Source of the DNA: an uncultured Clostridia bacterium
Lineage (GTDB): Bacteria; Bacillota; Clostridia; TANB77; CAG-508
DNA length: 13,917 bases
Direction: 5' to 3'
NCBI GenBank assembly: GCA_947595555.1
Contig: CANQES010000029.1
Span: 1 to 13,917, forward strand
Positions within the stretch are counted from its first letter, which is position 1; every line of letters begins with the position of its first letter. The position numbers were made by a program, and so were the translations under genes. Below the pieces are notes generated by a model. It saw only the letters and a program-made list of their open reading frames with translations. It ran no database searches and was not told the DNA's origin. Shown piece by piece: positions 6,970-13,631 of the stretch.

Positions 6970-7329
6970 TTGCCAGAAAGTAATACAAGATTAGGACGTA
7001 TTGAAGAAGAATATAGAAAAGAGCTTAGTCAAATTATTAGTTATGAATTGAAAAATCCTAATGTGACGGGGTTAATTAGTGTAACTAAGGTAAAAGTCAC
7101 AAATGATTTAAAATATGCAAAAATATATATTAGTATATTAAATTCAAAAAATAACAAAGAAACATTAGTAGCTTTGAAGAAATCTTCTGGTTTTATTAGG
7201 AGTGAATTGGCTAAAAGAGTGAATTTACGAAATACACCAGAATTAATATTTGAATTTGATGATTCATTAGAATATGGAGCAAAAATTGATAATATATTAA
7301 AAGAAATTATGCCAAAAAAAGAGGAGTAA
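6970..7329 (+). CDS. rbfA: Ribosome-binding factor A
   Basis: RbfA is the KH-fold 30S assembly factor that binds 16S rRNA near helix 1 during late small-subunit maturation and cold adaptation. The 119-residue product has the family opening (RLGRIEEEYRKELSQII), the central VTGLISVTKVKVTNDLKYAKIYISIL strand pair, and RSELAKRVNLRNTPELIFEFDDSLEYGAKID near the C-terminus. Length is normal. The start is TTG 6970 with AAGGAGG at 6954-6960. The final codons GAG GAG double as the Shine-Dalgarno of nrnA (7321-7326), which starts 3 bases after the stop, so translation of the two is probably coupled. Confidence 0.95.
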   Translation: MPESNTRLGRIEEEYRKELSQIISYELKNPNVTGLISVTKVKVTNDLKYAKIYISILNSKNNKETLVALKKSSGFIRSELAKRVNLRNTPELIFEFDDSLEYGAKIDNILKEIMPKKEE

Positions 7330-7332
7330 AAT

Positions 7333-8286
7333 ATGACATTAGATGAAATTTTAAGAGAAATAAAACAAGCTGAAAAAATTGTGATTTTAACACATGAATC
7401 TCCAGATGGAGATGCAGTTGGAAGTGCTTTGGCAATGAAATTAATTGTTGAAAAACTAGGAAGAAATGCAGATGTTATTATTCCTGAATATTCTAGGTTG
7501 TTTCATTTCTTGCCTTCGGCTGAAGATATAAAAATAGATTCTGACATCCAAAAATATGATTTAGCGATTTCAGTAGATTGTGCTAATTTGAAAAGATTAG
7601 CACAAAACCAATATTTTGAAAATGCTAAAAAAACAATTGTAATTGATCACCATGGAAGTAATAATATGTATGGAGATTTAAACTATGTAAATCCAGTAGC
7701 ACCATCATGTTGTGAAATATTGGTTAGTATGTCAGAATATTATGAGATTCCAATTTCAAAGGAAATTGGAACTTGCATCATGACTGGTATTATAACAGAT
7801 ACAGGTGGATTTCGTTATAGAGGTATTACACCAGATACTTTTGAATATACAGCAGAATTGATACGTTTAGGGGTAGATGTACCAAGCATTTATAAAAGAG
7901 CAATGGGAACAAAAACTAAAGCAAATTTCGAATTGACAAAAAGAGTAATTGATAGGCTTGAACTATTAGAAGGAGGACAGGTTTCTTTTTCTTATATTAA
8001 TGCTCAAGATGAATTAGAAGTAAATGCGGAACCTGGTGACCATGAAGGATTAGTAGATATAGGAAAAGATATTGAAGGAGTAAAAGTATCAATATTTATT
8101 AGACAAAAAGAAAATGAAAATGCTTATAAAGTTTCTTTACGTTCTGAAGATGATATTAATGTATCAGATATTTGCTTATTATTTGGAGGAGGAGGTCATC
8201 CAAGAGCAGCAGGTGCATTAATCCAAGGAACTGTAGAAGAAGTAAAAGAAAAATTGATGAAAGAAATAAGAAAATGGACGGAGTAA
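7333..8286 (+). CDS. nrnA: Bifunctional oligoribonuclease / pAp phosphatase NrnA (DHH-DHHA1)
   Basis: NrnA degrades short RNAs of a few nucleotides from RNA turnover and dephosphorylates 3'-phosphoadenosine 5'-phosphate. The 317 residues show the DHH domain motifs: HESPDGDAVG (21-30; His21, Asp25 and Asp27 as metal ligands), VDCAN with Asp82, DHH (105-107) and TDTGGFRYRG with Asp156. The DHHA1 substrate-binding signature GGGGHPRAAG is at 285-294. All key residues are present. The start is ATG 7333 with GAGGAG 6 bases before it. The gene lies between rbfA and truB, the standard Firmicutes order (ytqI in Bacillus lies elsewhere), and overlaps truB by 13 bases. Confidence 0.94.
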   Translation: MTLDEILREIKQAEKIVILTHESPDGDAVGSALAMKLIVEKLGRNADVIIPEYSRLFHFLPSAEDIKIDSDIQKYDLAISVDCANLKRLAQNQYFENAKKTIVIDHHGSNNMYGDLNYVNPVAPSCCEILVSMSEYYEIPISKEIGTCIMTGIITDTGGFRYRGITPDTFEYTAELIRLGVDVPSIYKRAMGTKTKANFELTKRVIDRLELLEGGQVSFSYINAQDELEVNAEPGDHEGLVDIGKDIEGVKVSIFIRQKENENAYKVSLRSEDDINVSDICLLFGGGGHPRAAGALIQGTVEEVKEKLMKEIRKWTE

Positions 8287-9128
8287 TAATAATAAATAAA
8301 TCAGAAAAATGTACTTCACATGATATAGTACAAAAAGCAAAAAAAATACTAAATGAAAAAGTGGGGCATACGGGAACCTTAGATCCAATGGCAACAGGAG
8401 TGTTGCCATTATTAATAGGAAAAGGAACTTTATGTTCTAAATACTTAATAAATCATGATAAAGTATATGATGTGCAATTAACATTAGGAAAGAAAACAGA
8501 AACAGCTGATAGTGAAGGCAAGGTAATTGACGAAAAGAGCATACCAGAAGAGATTTGGCATGCAAAAGTGATTGAAACTATTTTAAATAAATTTATAGGA
8601 AAACAAAAGCAAATGCCACCAATGTATTCGGCTATAAAAGTAAAAGGTAAAAAATTATACGAATATGCAAGACAAGGAAAAACACTACAAATTGAGCCAA
8701 GAACTATTGACATTTATGACATCAAATTACTGAACATAAAAAAGGAAAGTAACCAGATTGAATTTCAAGTACATTGTTCAAAAGGAACATACATAAGAAG
8801 TTTGTGCGAGGATATAGCAGAAAAGTTAGGTACAGTTGGATATATGTCTAAATTAAATAGAATAAAAGTAGGAGATTTTTCTATAAAACAAGCCATTACA
8901 ATAGAAGACATGCAAAAAGGAGAATTTTCATATATGTCAATAGAAGAATTATTCAAAGATAAGCCACAAGTTTCATTAAATGAGAAAAAAATACCTTTGC
9001 TTTTAAATGGAGTAAAATTAACAACAAAAGAACAAGATGGAGTATATCGCATATATAGTAATAATAAATTTATTGGTATTGGCATAATAGAAAAAGGATT
9101 ATTAAAAAGAGATATAATAACAATGTAA
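8274..9128 (+). CDS. truB: tRNA pseudouridine(55) synthase TruB
   Basis: TruB converts U55 of the T-psi-C loop of tRNAs to pseudouridine. From ATG 8274 the product has 284 residues. It opens MDGVIIINKSEKCTSHDIV, then GHTGTLDPMATGVLPLLIG (31-49) carrying the catalytic Asp37. MPPMYSAIKVKGKKLYEYAR and the RNA-contacting CSKGTYIRSLCEDI follow. The C-terminal ~60 residues (from about KPQVSLNEKKIP) form a reduced PUA-like domain. The frame is open further upstream to 8172, but that stretch overlaps nrnA and lacks TruB similarity, so ATG 8274 is chosen. No good Shine-Dalgarno is seen; the 13-base overlap with nrnA suggests coupled translation. It is the last gene of the operon, and ribF and rpsO, frequent followers, are absent. 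Confidence 0.95.
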   Translation: MDGVIIINKSEKCTSHDIVQKAKKILNEKVGHTGTLDPMATGVLPLLIGKGTLCSKYLINHDKVYDVQLTLGKKTETADSEGKVIDEKSIPEEIWHAKVIETILNKFIGKQKQMPPMYSAIKVKGKKLYEYARQGKTLQIEPRTIDIYDIKLLNIKKESNQIEFQVHCSKGTYIRSLCEDIAEKLGTVGYMSKLNRIKVGDFSIKQAITIEDMQKGEFSYMSIEELFKDKPQVSLNEKKIPLLLNGVKLTTKEQDGVYRIYSNNKFIGIGIIEKGLLKRDIITM

Positions 9129-9137
9129 ATATGTAGT

Positions 9138-9168
9138 AAAAAATAAGGGTAGAATTCCTTATTTTTTT
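9138..9168 (+). terminator. Rho-independent terminator after truB
   Basis: AAAAAATAAGG (9138-9148) pairs with CCTTATTTTTT (9157-9167) around an 8-base loop, and the right arm runs into a 7-T tract (9162-9168). It lies 10 bases after the truB stop and closes the rimP-truB operon. Confidence 0.9.
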
Positions 9169-9202
9169 ATACTCTAAATTTTATCAAAAAATAAGATAGC
9201 AC

Positions 9203-9231
9203 TTGAAAAGTATTCTTTTTTGGTATAGAAT
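9203..9231 (+). promoter_or_regulatory. Sigma-A-type promoter of the pgk-tpiA-gpmI operon
   Basis: TTGAAA (9203-9208) and TAGAAT (9226-9231) are spaced by 17 bases, directly after the truB terminator and about 70 bases before pgk. An overlapping alternative -10 (TATAGA, 9224-9229) would give 15-base spacing. A 10-bp direct repeat covers the -10 and the likely start region. Confidence 0.7.
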
Positions 9232-9241
9232 GGTATGGAAT
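9222..9241 (+). repeat. Imperfect 10-bp direct repeat over the pgk -10 region, possible operator
   Basis: GGTATAGAAT (9222-9231) is followed immediately by GGTATGGAAT (9232-9241), with one mismatch in ten. The one-helical-turn period would let a protein contact the same DNA face twice. Its position over the -10 and transcription start suits a repressor site, but a chance duplication is possible. Confidence 0.4.
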
Positions 9242-9298
9242 AAAGAGAAAAAGACAATACTATGAAAGAAAAAATCCAAAAATTAGGAGGAATGTAAA

Positions 9299-10483
9299 AT
9301 GGATAAAAAAACAATAAAAGACATTGATTTAAAAGGAAAAAAAGTATTTGTTCGTTGTGACTTCAATGTACCAATGGACGAAGAAAGGAATATTACAGAT
9401 AACACAAGAATTGTAGCAGCATTGCCAACAATAAATTATTTGCTAGAAAATAATTGTGCTATCATTTTATGCTCACATTTAGGAAGACCAAAAGGAGAAT
9501 TCAAGCCAGAATATTCATTAAAACCAGTAGCAAAAGAACTATCAAAACTATTAGGAAAAGAAGTTATAATGTCAGAAGACGTAATAGGTGAAGATGCGAA
9601 AAATAAAGCAAAAAATCTACAACAAGGACAAATTTTATTATTAGAAAATGTAAGATTTCATAAAGAAGAAACAGAAAATGATGCAGAATTTGCTAAACAA
9701 TTAGCAAGTATGTCAGACATCTATGTAAATGATGCATTTGGTTCAAGTCATAGAGCTCATAGTTCAACAGCAGGAATAGCAAACTATTTACCAGCTGTAT
9801 CTGGATTTTTAATTGAAAAAGAATTAAAATTTTTAGGAAATGCTATTAATAACCCAGAAAGGCCATTTGTAGCAATTTTAGGTGGTGCAAAAGTATCAGA
9901 TAAAATTGGAGTCATTGATAATTTATTAGAGAAAGTAGATACTCTAATAATTGGAGGAGGAATGGCATATACATTTTTCAAAGCACAAGGGTATGAAGTA
10001 GGAAAATCTATTTGTGAACTTGATAAATTAGATTTAGCTAAAGAATTAATGGAAAAGGCAGAAAAAAGAGGAGTTAAATTAATTTTACCAATAGATGTAA
10101 AAATAGGAAAAGGAGAAAATCTAGAAGGTGAAAGTAGAACAGTAAAATATACAGACATTCCAGAAGACTGGGAAGGATTAGATATTGGTGAAGAAACAAT
10201 AAAATTATATGCAGAAGAATTAAAAAAGGCTAAAACTGTAGTATGGAATGGTCCATTGGGATTATTTGAAGTTGCTCAATTTGCTGTTGGAACAAACGAC
10301 ATTGCAAAAGCATTAGCTGACATTGATGCTACTGTTATTATAGGTGGTGGAGATTCAGCAGCAGCTATCAAAAAAGCAGGATTAGAAGATAAAATGACTC
10401 ATATTTCAACAGGTGGAGGGGCATCACTAGAATTTTTAGAAGGAAAGGCATTACCAGGAATAGAATGTTTAATGGACAAATAA
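9299..10483 (+). CDS. pgk: Phosphoglycerate kinase
   Basis: Pgk transfers the acyl phosphate of 1,3-bisphosphoglycerate to ADP, the first ATP-yielding step of glycolysis. The 394-residue length is typical. Visible motifs are VFVRCDFNVP (16-25) and LCSHLGRPKG (57-66) of the substrate site, and ENVRFHKEE and NDAFGSSHRAHSS of the N-terminal lobe. The hinge/ATP-lobe region LGGAKVSDKIGVIDNLL follows. The C-terminal nucleotide signature is GGGDSAAAIKKAG with THISTGGGASLEFLEGK. The start is ATG 9299 with AGGAGG at 9285-9290. It is the first gene of a glycolytic operon; no gapA or cggR-type regulator lies immediately upstream, unlike Bacillus. tpiA follows after 22 bases. Confidence 0.98.
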   Translation: MDKKTIKDIDLKGKKVFVRCDFNVPMDEERNITDNTRIVAALPTINYLLENNCAIILCSHLGRPKGEFKPEYSLKPVAKELSKLLGKEVIMSEDVIGEDAKNKAKNLQQGQILLLENVRFHKEETENDAEFAKQLASMSDIYVNDAFGSSHRAHSSTAGIANYLPAVSGFLIEKELKFLGNAINNPERPFVAILGGAKVSDKIGVIDNLLEKVDTLIIGGGMAYTFFKAQGYEVGKSICELDKLDLAKELMEKAEKRGVKLILPIDVKIGKGENLEGESRTVKYTDIPEDWEGLDIGEETIKLYAEELKKAKTVVWNGPLGLFEVAQFAVGTNDIAKALADIDATVIIGGGDSAAAIKKAGLEDKMTHISTGGGASLEFLEGKALPGIECLMDK

Positions 10484-10505
10484 ATATATAAAGAGAGGGA
10501 TAAGT

Positions 10506-11252
10506 ATGAGAAAAAAGGTAATTGCAGGAAACTGGAAAATGAATATGCTTCCAAATGAAGCAATAAAGTTTATAGAAGAATTGACACCATTGGTTAAAAA
10601 CACAGAACATGAAGTAATTTTATGCGTACCATATACTGATTTGTTTTATGCACTTTTAACAGCGCAAAACACAAACATAAAAATAGGTGCTCAAAATATG
10701 CATTTTGAAGAAAGTGGAGCATTTACAGGGGAAGTATCTGGAAAGATGCTAAAATCAATCAATGTAGAATATGTTATTATAGGGCATTCAGAAAGAAGGC
10801 AATATTATAATGAAACAGATGAAACAGTAAACAAAAAAATCAAAGCAGCATTTGAAAATGAATTAAAACCAATTGTCTGTGTAGGAGAAACATTAGAACA
10901 ACGAGAAGCGGGCAAAACAGAAGACATAATTACAAAACAGACAGAATTAGCATTAGAAGGATTAACAGATGAACAAGTAGCAAATACAATAATTGCATAT
11001 GAACCAATATGGGCAATTGGAACAGGAAAAACTGCAACAAAGGAAGATGCAAATAACAGCATTAAAGCAATTAGAAATAAAATTGAACAAATCTATGGAC
11101 AAAAAGTGTCAAGTAGAGTTATAATACAGTATGGCGGAAGTGTAAAAAGCACAAATGCCAAAGAACTATTTGAAATGTCTGACATAGATGGTGGACTAGT
11201 AGGTGGTGCAAGTCTGAAAGCAGACGAATTCAGTAAAATAGTAAATGTCTAA
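10506..11252 (+). CDS. tpiA: Triosephosphate isomerase
   Basis: TpiA interconverts dihydroxyacetone phosphate and glyceraldehyde 3-phosphate. The 248-residue TIM barrel keeps all catalytic residues: Asn9 and Lys11 in AGNWKMN, His94 in IIGHSERR and Glu166 in AYEPIWAIGTGKTAT. The latter also contains the flexible loop 6 (WAIGTGKTA). The phosphate-binding YGGSV is at 209-213 and GGLVGGASL near the end. The start is ATG 10506 with AGAGAGGGA at 10492-10500. The gene sits between pgk and gpmI with short spacers (22 and 35 bases), consistent with one transcript. Confidence 0.98.
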   Translation: MRKKVIAGNWKMNMLPNEAIKFIEELTPLVKNTEHEVILCVPYTDLFYALLTAQNTNIKIGAQNMHFEESGAFTGEVSGKMLKSINVEYVIIGHSERRQYYNETDETVNKKIKAAFENELKPIVCVGETLEQREAGKTEDIITKQTELALEGLTDEQVANTIIAYEPIWAIGTGKTATKEDANNSIKAIRNKIEQIYGQKVSSRVIIQYGGSVKSTNAKELFEMSDIDGGLVGGASLKADEFSKIVNV

Positions 11253-11274
11253 AACTAATCATTAGATAAAAGAA

Positions 11275-11279
11275 AAGGA
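11275..11279 (+). promoter_or_regulatory. Shine-Dalgarno that sets the gpmI start
   Basis: AAGGA lies 8 bases before ATG 11288. The alternative ATG 11279 begins at the last base of this site, so it cannot be served by it. Confidence 0.65.
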
Positions 11280-11287
11280 TGGTAGAT

Positions 11288-12829
11288 ATGAAGGACAAAT
11301 TAACAATGCTAATGATATTAGATGGTTTTGGTAATAATCCAAATAAAGATGGAAATGCAATTAAATTAGCCAAAACACCTAATATAGATAAACTAATGAA
11401 AAAATATCAAACAACAGAAATCCATACAAGTGGTTTAGCAGTTGGATTACCAGAAGGGCAAATGGGAAACTCAGAAGTAGGTCATACTAACATTGGTGCT
11501 GGTAGAATTGTATATCAAGAATTAACGAGAATCACTAAATCAATAGAAGATGGAGACTTCTTTACAAATCCAGAATTTATATCAGCAATAGAAAACTGCA
11601 AAAAATACAATTCTAAATTGCATATTTTAGGACTTGTATCTGATGGCGGTGTACACAGCCATAATAGGCATTTATATGGATTATTAGAAATGGCAAAAAG
11701 AAGAGATTTCGAAAATGTTTATGTACATTGCTTCTTAGATGGAAGAGATACTCCTCCAGCATCAGCAGAAAGTTATATAGTAAAATTACAAGAAAAAATG
11801 ACAGAAAAGGATATAGGAAAAATAGCCAGTATGTCAGGAAGATTTTATGCAATGGATAGAGACAAAAGATGGGAAAGAGTAAAAAAATGTTATGATGCTT
11901 TAGTAAATGGTGAAGGAAACAAGGCAGGCAATGTTATAAAAGCCATAGAAGATTCTTATCAAAAAGAAGTTTTTGATGAATTTGTAGAGCCAACATTAAT
12001 TTGTAATGGAGAAGAACCAGTTGCTACAATAGGAAAACATGACTCTGTCATATTCTTTAATTTTAGACCAGATAGAGCAAGAGAAATTACAAGAGCTTTA
12101 GTAGACCCAAAATTTGATGGATTTGAAACTAAAAAAGATTTAGATTTATATTATGTATGTTTCACAAACTATGATGAAACTATGCCAAATGTGCATGTAG
12201 CATTCAAAAAAGAAACTTTAAAAAATACATTTGGAGAATATGTAAGCAAAAAAGGTTATACACAATTACGTATTGCAGAAACAGAAAAATATGCACATGT
12301 AACTTTCTTCTTTAATGGAGGAGAAGAAAAACAATATGAAGGTGAAGAAAGAATATTAGTGCCATCACCAAAGGTAGAAACATATGATTTAAAGCCAGAA
12401 ATGAGTGCATATGAAGTTACAGATAAAGTTTTAGATGCTATTAAGAGTGATAAATATGACTGTATTATCTTAAACTATGCAAATACAGATATGGTTGGGC
12501 ATACAGGAAGCTTAGAAGCTGCAATTAAGGCAGTAGAAGCAGTTGATGAATGTGTTGGAAAAGTTGCTGAATTAGTAGAAGAAAAACAAGGTAATTTACT
12601 TATAACAGCAGACCATGGAAATGCAGAGCAAATGATTGATTATAGTACAGGAGAACCACACACAGCACATACAACTAATCCTGTACCATTGATATTGGTA
12701 ACACCAAACAAAACCTTAAAACTAAAATCAGGAGGAAAATTAGCAGATTTAGCACCAACAATGTTAGATTTGATGAATCTTGATAAACCAGAAGAAATGA
12801 CTGGTAATAGTTTATTAGATAAGGAATAA
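11288..12829 (+). CDS. gpmI: 2,3-bisphosphoglycerate-independent phosphoglycerate mutase
   Basis: GpmI interconverts 3- and 2-phosphoglycerate by a phosphoserine intermediate and needs manganese. With ATG 11288 the protein has 513 residues. Asp12 lies in MILDGFG and the catalytic Ser62 in MGNSEVGHTNIGAGR, matching the numbering of the Geobacillus enzyme and supporting this start over the in-frame ATG 11279. Further signatures are HSHNRHLYGLLEMAKRR, FLDGRDTPPASAESY, GRFYAMDRDKRWERV and FNFRPDRAREITRAL. The C-terminal alkaline-phosphatase-fold metal motifs are NTDMVGHTG, ADHGNAEQM and HTAHTTNPVPLI. All motifs look intact. No eno gene follows in the window; instead an unrelated DUF600-like gene starts 5 bases after the stop. 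Confidence 0.97.
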   Translation: MKDKLTMLMILDGFGNNPNKDGNAIKLAKTPNIDKLMKKYQTTEIHTSGLAVGLPEGQMGNSEVGHTNIGAGRIVYQELTRITKSIEDGDFFTNPEFISAIENCKKYNSKLHILGLVSDGGVHSHNRHLYGLLEMAKRRDFENVYVHCFLDGRDTPPASAESYIVKLQEKMTEKDIGKIASMSGRFYAMDRDKRWERVKKCYDALVNGEGNKAGNVIKAIEDSYQKEVFDEFVEPTLICNGEEPVATIGKHDSVIFFNFRPDRAREITRALVDPKFDGFETKKDLDLYYVCFTNYDETMPNVHVAFKKETLKNTFGEYVSKKGYTQLRIAETEKYAHVTFFFNGGEEKQYEGEERILVPSPKVETYDLKPEMSAYEVTDKVLDAIKSDKYDCIILNYANTDMVGHTGSLEAAIKAVEAVDECVGKVAELVEEKQGNLLITADHGNAEQMIDYSTGEPHTAHTTNPVPLILVTPNKTLKLKSGGKLADLAPTMLDLMNLDKPEEMTGNSLLDKE

Positions 12830-12834
12830 AAGAT

Positions 12835-13533
12835 ATGTTAAATCACACAAAAAAAATTAGAGAAATATATGAAGACATACAAAGAAGGCTATTTTATATG
12901 ATACCAGAGAAATGGGATAAATTGTTCTTATATAGCTCTGTTCTTGATTTACCAGACAAAGAAGGAAAAAAAGGAGAATTATTTTTTTACTATATTCCAA
13001 AAGGTATCTTTAAGAAAAAGCCAGTCAATGTATATGAAATACCAGCTAAGTTTAATCTAGATGAAAATCAATACTTAAAATTAGTTAAAATTTTGTATCA
13101 AAAAATAAAAGAACTAAGAAATGAATTTCGAAAATCAGAAAGAAATGAAATTTGGACTAATTTAACTATGTCAATTCAAAACTTAAAGTTTAAGGTTGAA
13201 TATGACTATACAGATTTAAATAATACTGATTTTTCTAGTTATGAAAGACATGTAATATGGCGATATGAAAATTTAGGTATTACAGAGGAGCAAGTAAGTA
13301 AGGAAGATAGAGACATTTTAAAAAGATATTTGCTAGGAGCTAAAACTTTATCAAGAAAAGAACACTATGATGCTGGTATTTATATTCAGGATGTTGAAAA
13401 TGTAATTGCTTATAGTACAGAAAGTCCAGCAGAAGAAACAGATGAAGAAATGGAACAAAAGGCAACACAAAAAAAACATAGAAATCAACTTTTAATGTCA
13501 AAAGAAGATATAGAAAAAATGAAATCACAATAA
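12835..13533 (+). CDS. YezG/DUF600-like protein (antitoxin/immunity family) with C-terminal extension
   Basis: This 232-residue soluble protein has no signal peptide or membrane segment. Residues 1-149 follow the DUF600/YezG pattern as I know it: IYEDIQRRLFYMIPEKWDKLFLYSSV at the start, an aromatic strand GELFFYYIPKG (48-57), and LVKILYQKIKELRNEF (83-98). WTNLTMSI (107-114), FKVEYDYTDL (119-128) and SSYERHVIWRYENLGI (134-149) complete it. Residues 150-232 are an extra charged, helix-prone tail not expected in the short family members. Bacillus YezG neutralises the LXG toxin YeeF; other members are of unknown function. No toxin gene is visible nearby. The start ATG 12835 is 5 bases after gpmI, and its likely Shine-Dalgarno (AAGGA, 12821-12825) lies inside gpmI, so it appears co-expressed with glycolysis. 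Family assignment is by eye. Confidence 0.7.
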   Translation: MLNHTKKIREIYEDIQRRLFYMIPEKWDKLFLYSSVLDLPDKEGKKGELFFYYIPKGIFKKKPVNVYEIPAKFNLDENQYLKLVKILYQKIKELRNEFRKSERNEIWTNLTMSIQNLKFKVEYDYTDLNNTDFSSYERHVIWRYENLGITEEQVSKEDRDILKRYLLGAKTLSRKEHYDAGIYIQDVENVIAYSTESPAEETDEEMEQKATQKKHRNQLLMSKEDIEKMKSQ

Positions 13534-13548
13534 TGTTATTAATTTTTA

Positions 13549-13587
13549 CATCATGTTTGTTATATATTTTTGAATAGCAACATGGTG
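13549..13587. other. Imperfect hairpin in the spacer after the DUF600-like gene
   Basis: CATCATGT (13549-13556) pairs with ACATGGTG (13580-13587), and TGTTAT (13558-13563) with ATAGCA (13574-13579). This gives 14 pairs including two G-T wobbles, one bulged T and a 10-base loop. No T run follows, so it is at best a weak terminator; it may instead protect the 3' end of the glycolytic transcript. I do not see a convincing promoter for the next gene in the remaining spacer, although GATAAT at 13587-13592 resembles a -10 box without a matching -35. Confidence 0.5.
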
Positions 13588-13631
13588 ATAATACATAGTA
13601 AAAAACGAGGAAACGAAAGGAGTAATTAAAA

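Noticed and set aside
8172..8273. In-frame upstream extension of truB (34 extra residues)
   Set aside because: It overlaps the conserved end of nrnA and reads as a basic sequence without TruB similarity. ATG 8274 gives the family-typical N-terminus.
9262..9297. An 11-codon open frame (MKEKIQKLGGM) in the pgk leader, ending just before the pgk ATG
   Set aside because: It has no Shine-Dalgarno and its last codons are the pgk ribosome-binding site. It is most likely chance in an AT-rich leader, though a coupling peptide cannot be excluded.
11279..11287. ATG 11279 as the gpmI start
   Set aside because: It overlaps the AAGGA ribosome-binding site. ATG 11288 puts the catalytic Ser at residue 62, as in characterised enzymes.
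13564..13592. A promoter for the Fe-S scaffold-type gene (GATAAT as -10)
   Set aside because: The sequence at the right distance upstream (TATATT/ATATTT) is a poor -35 box and there is no extended -10 TG, so the call is not supportable.
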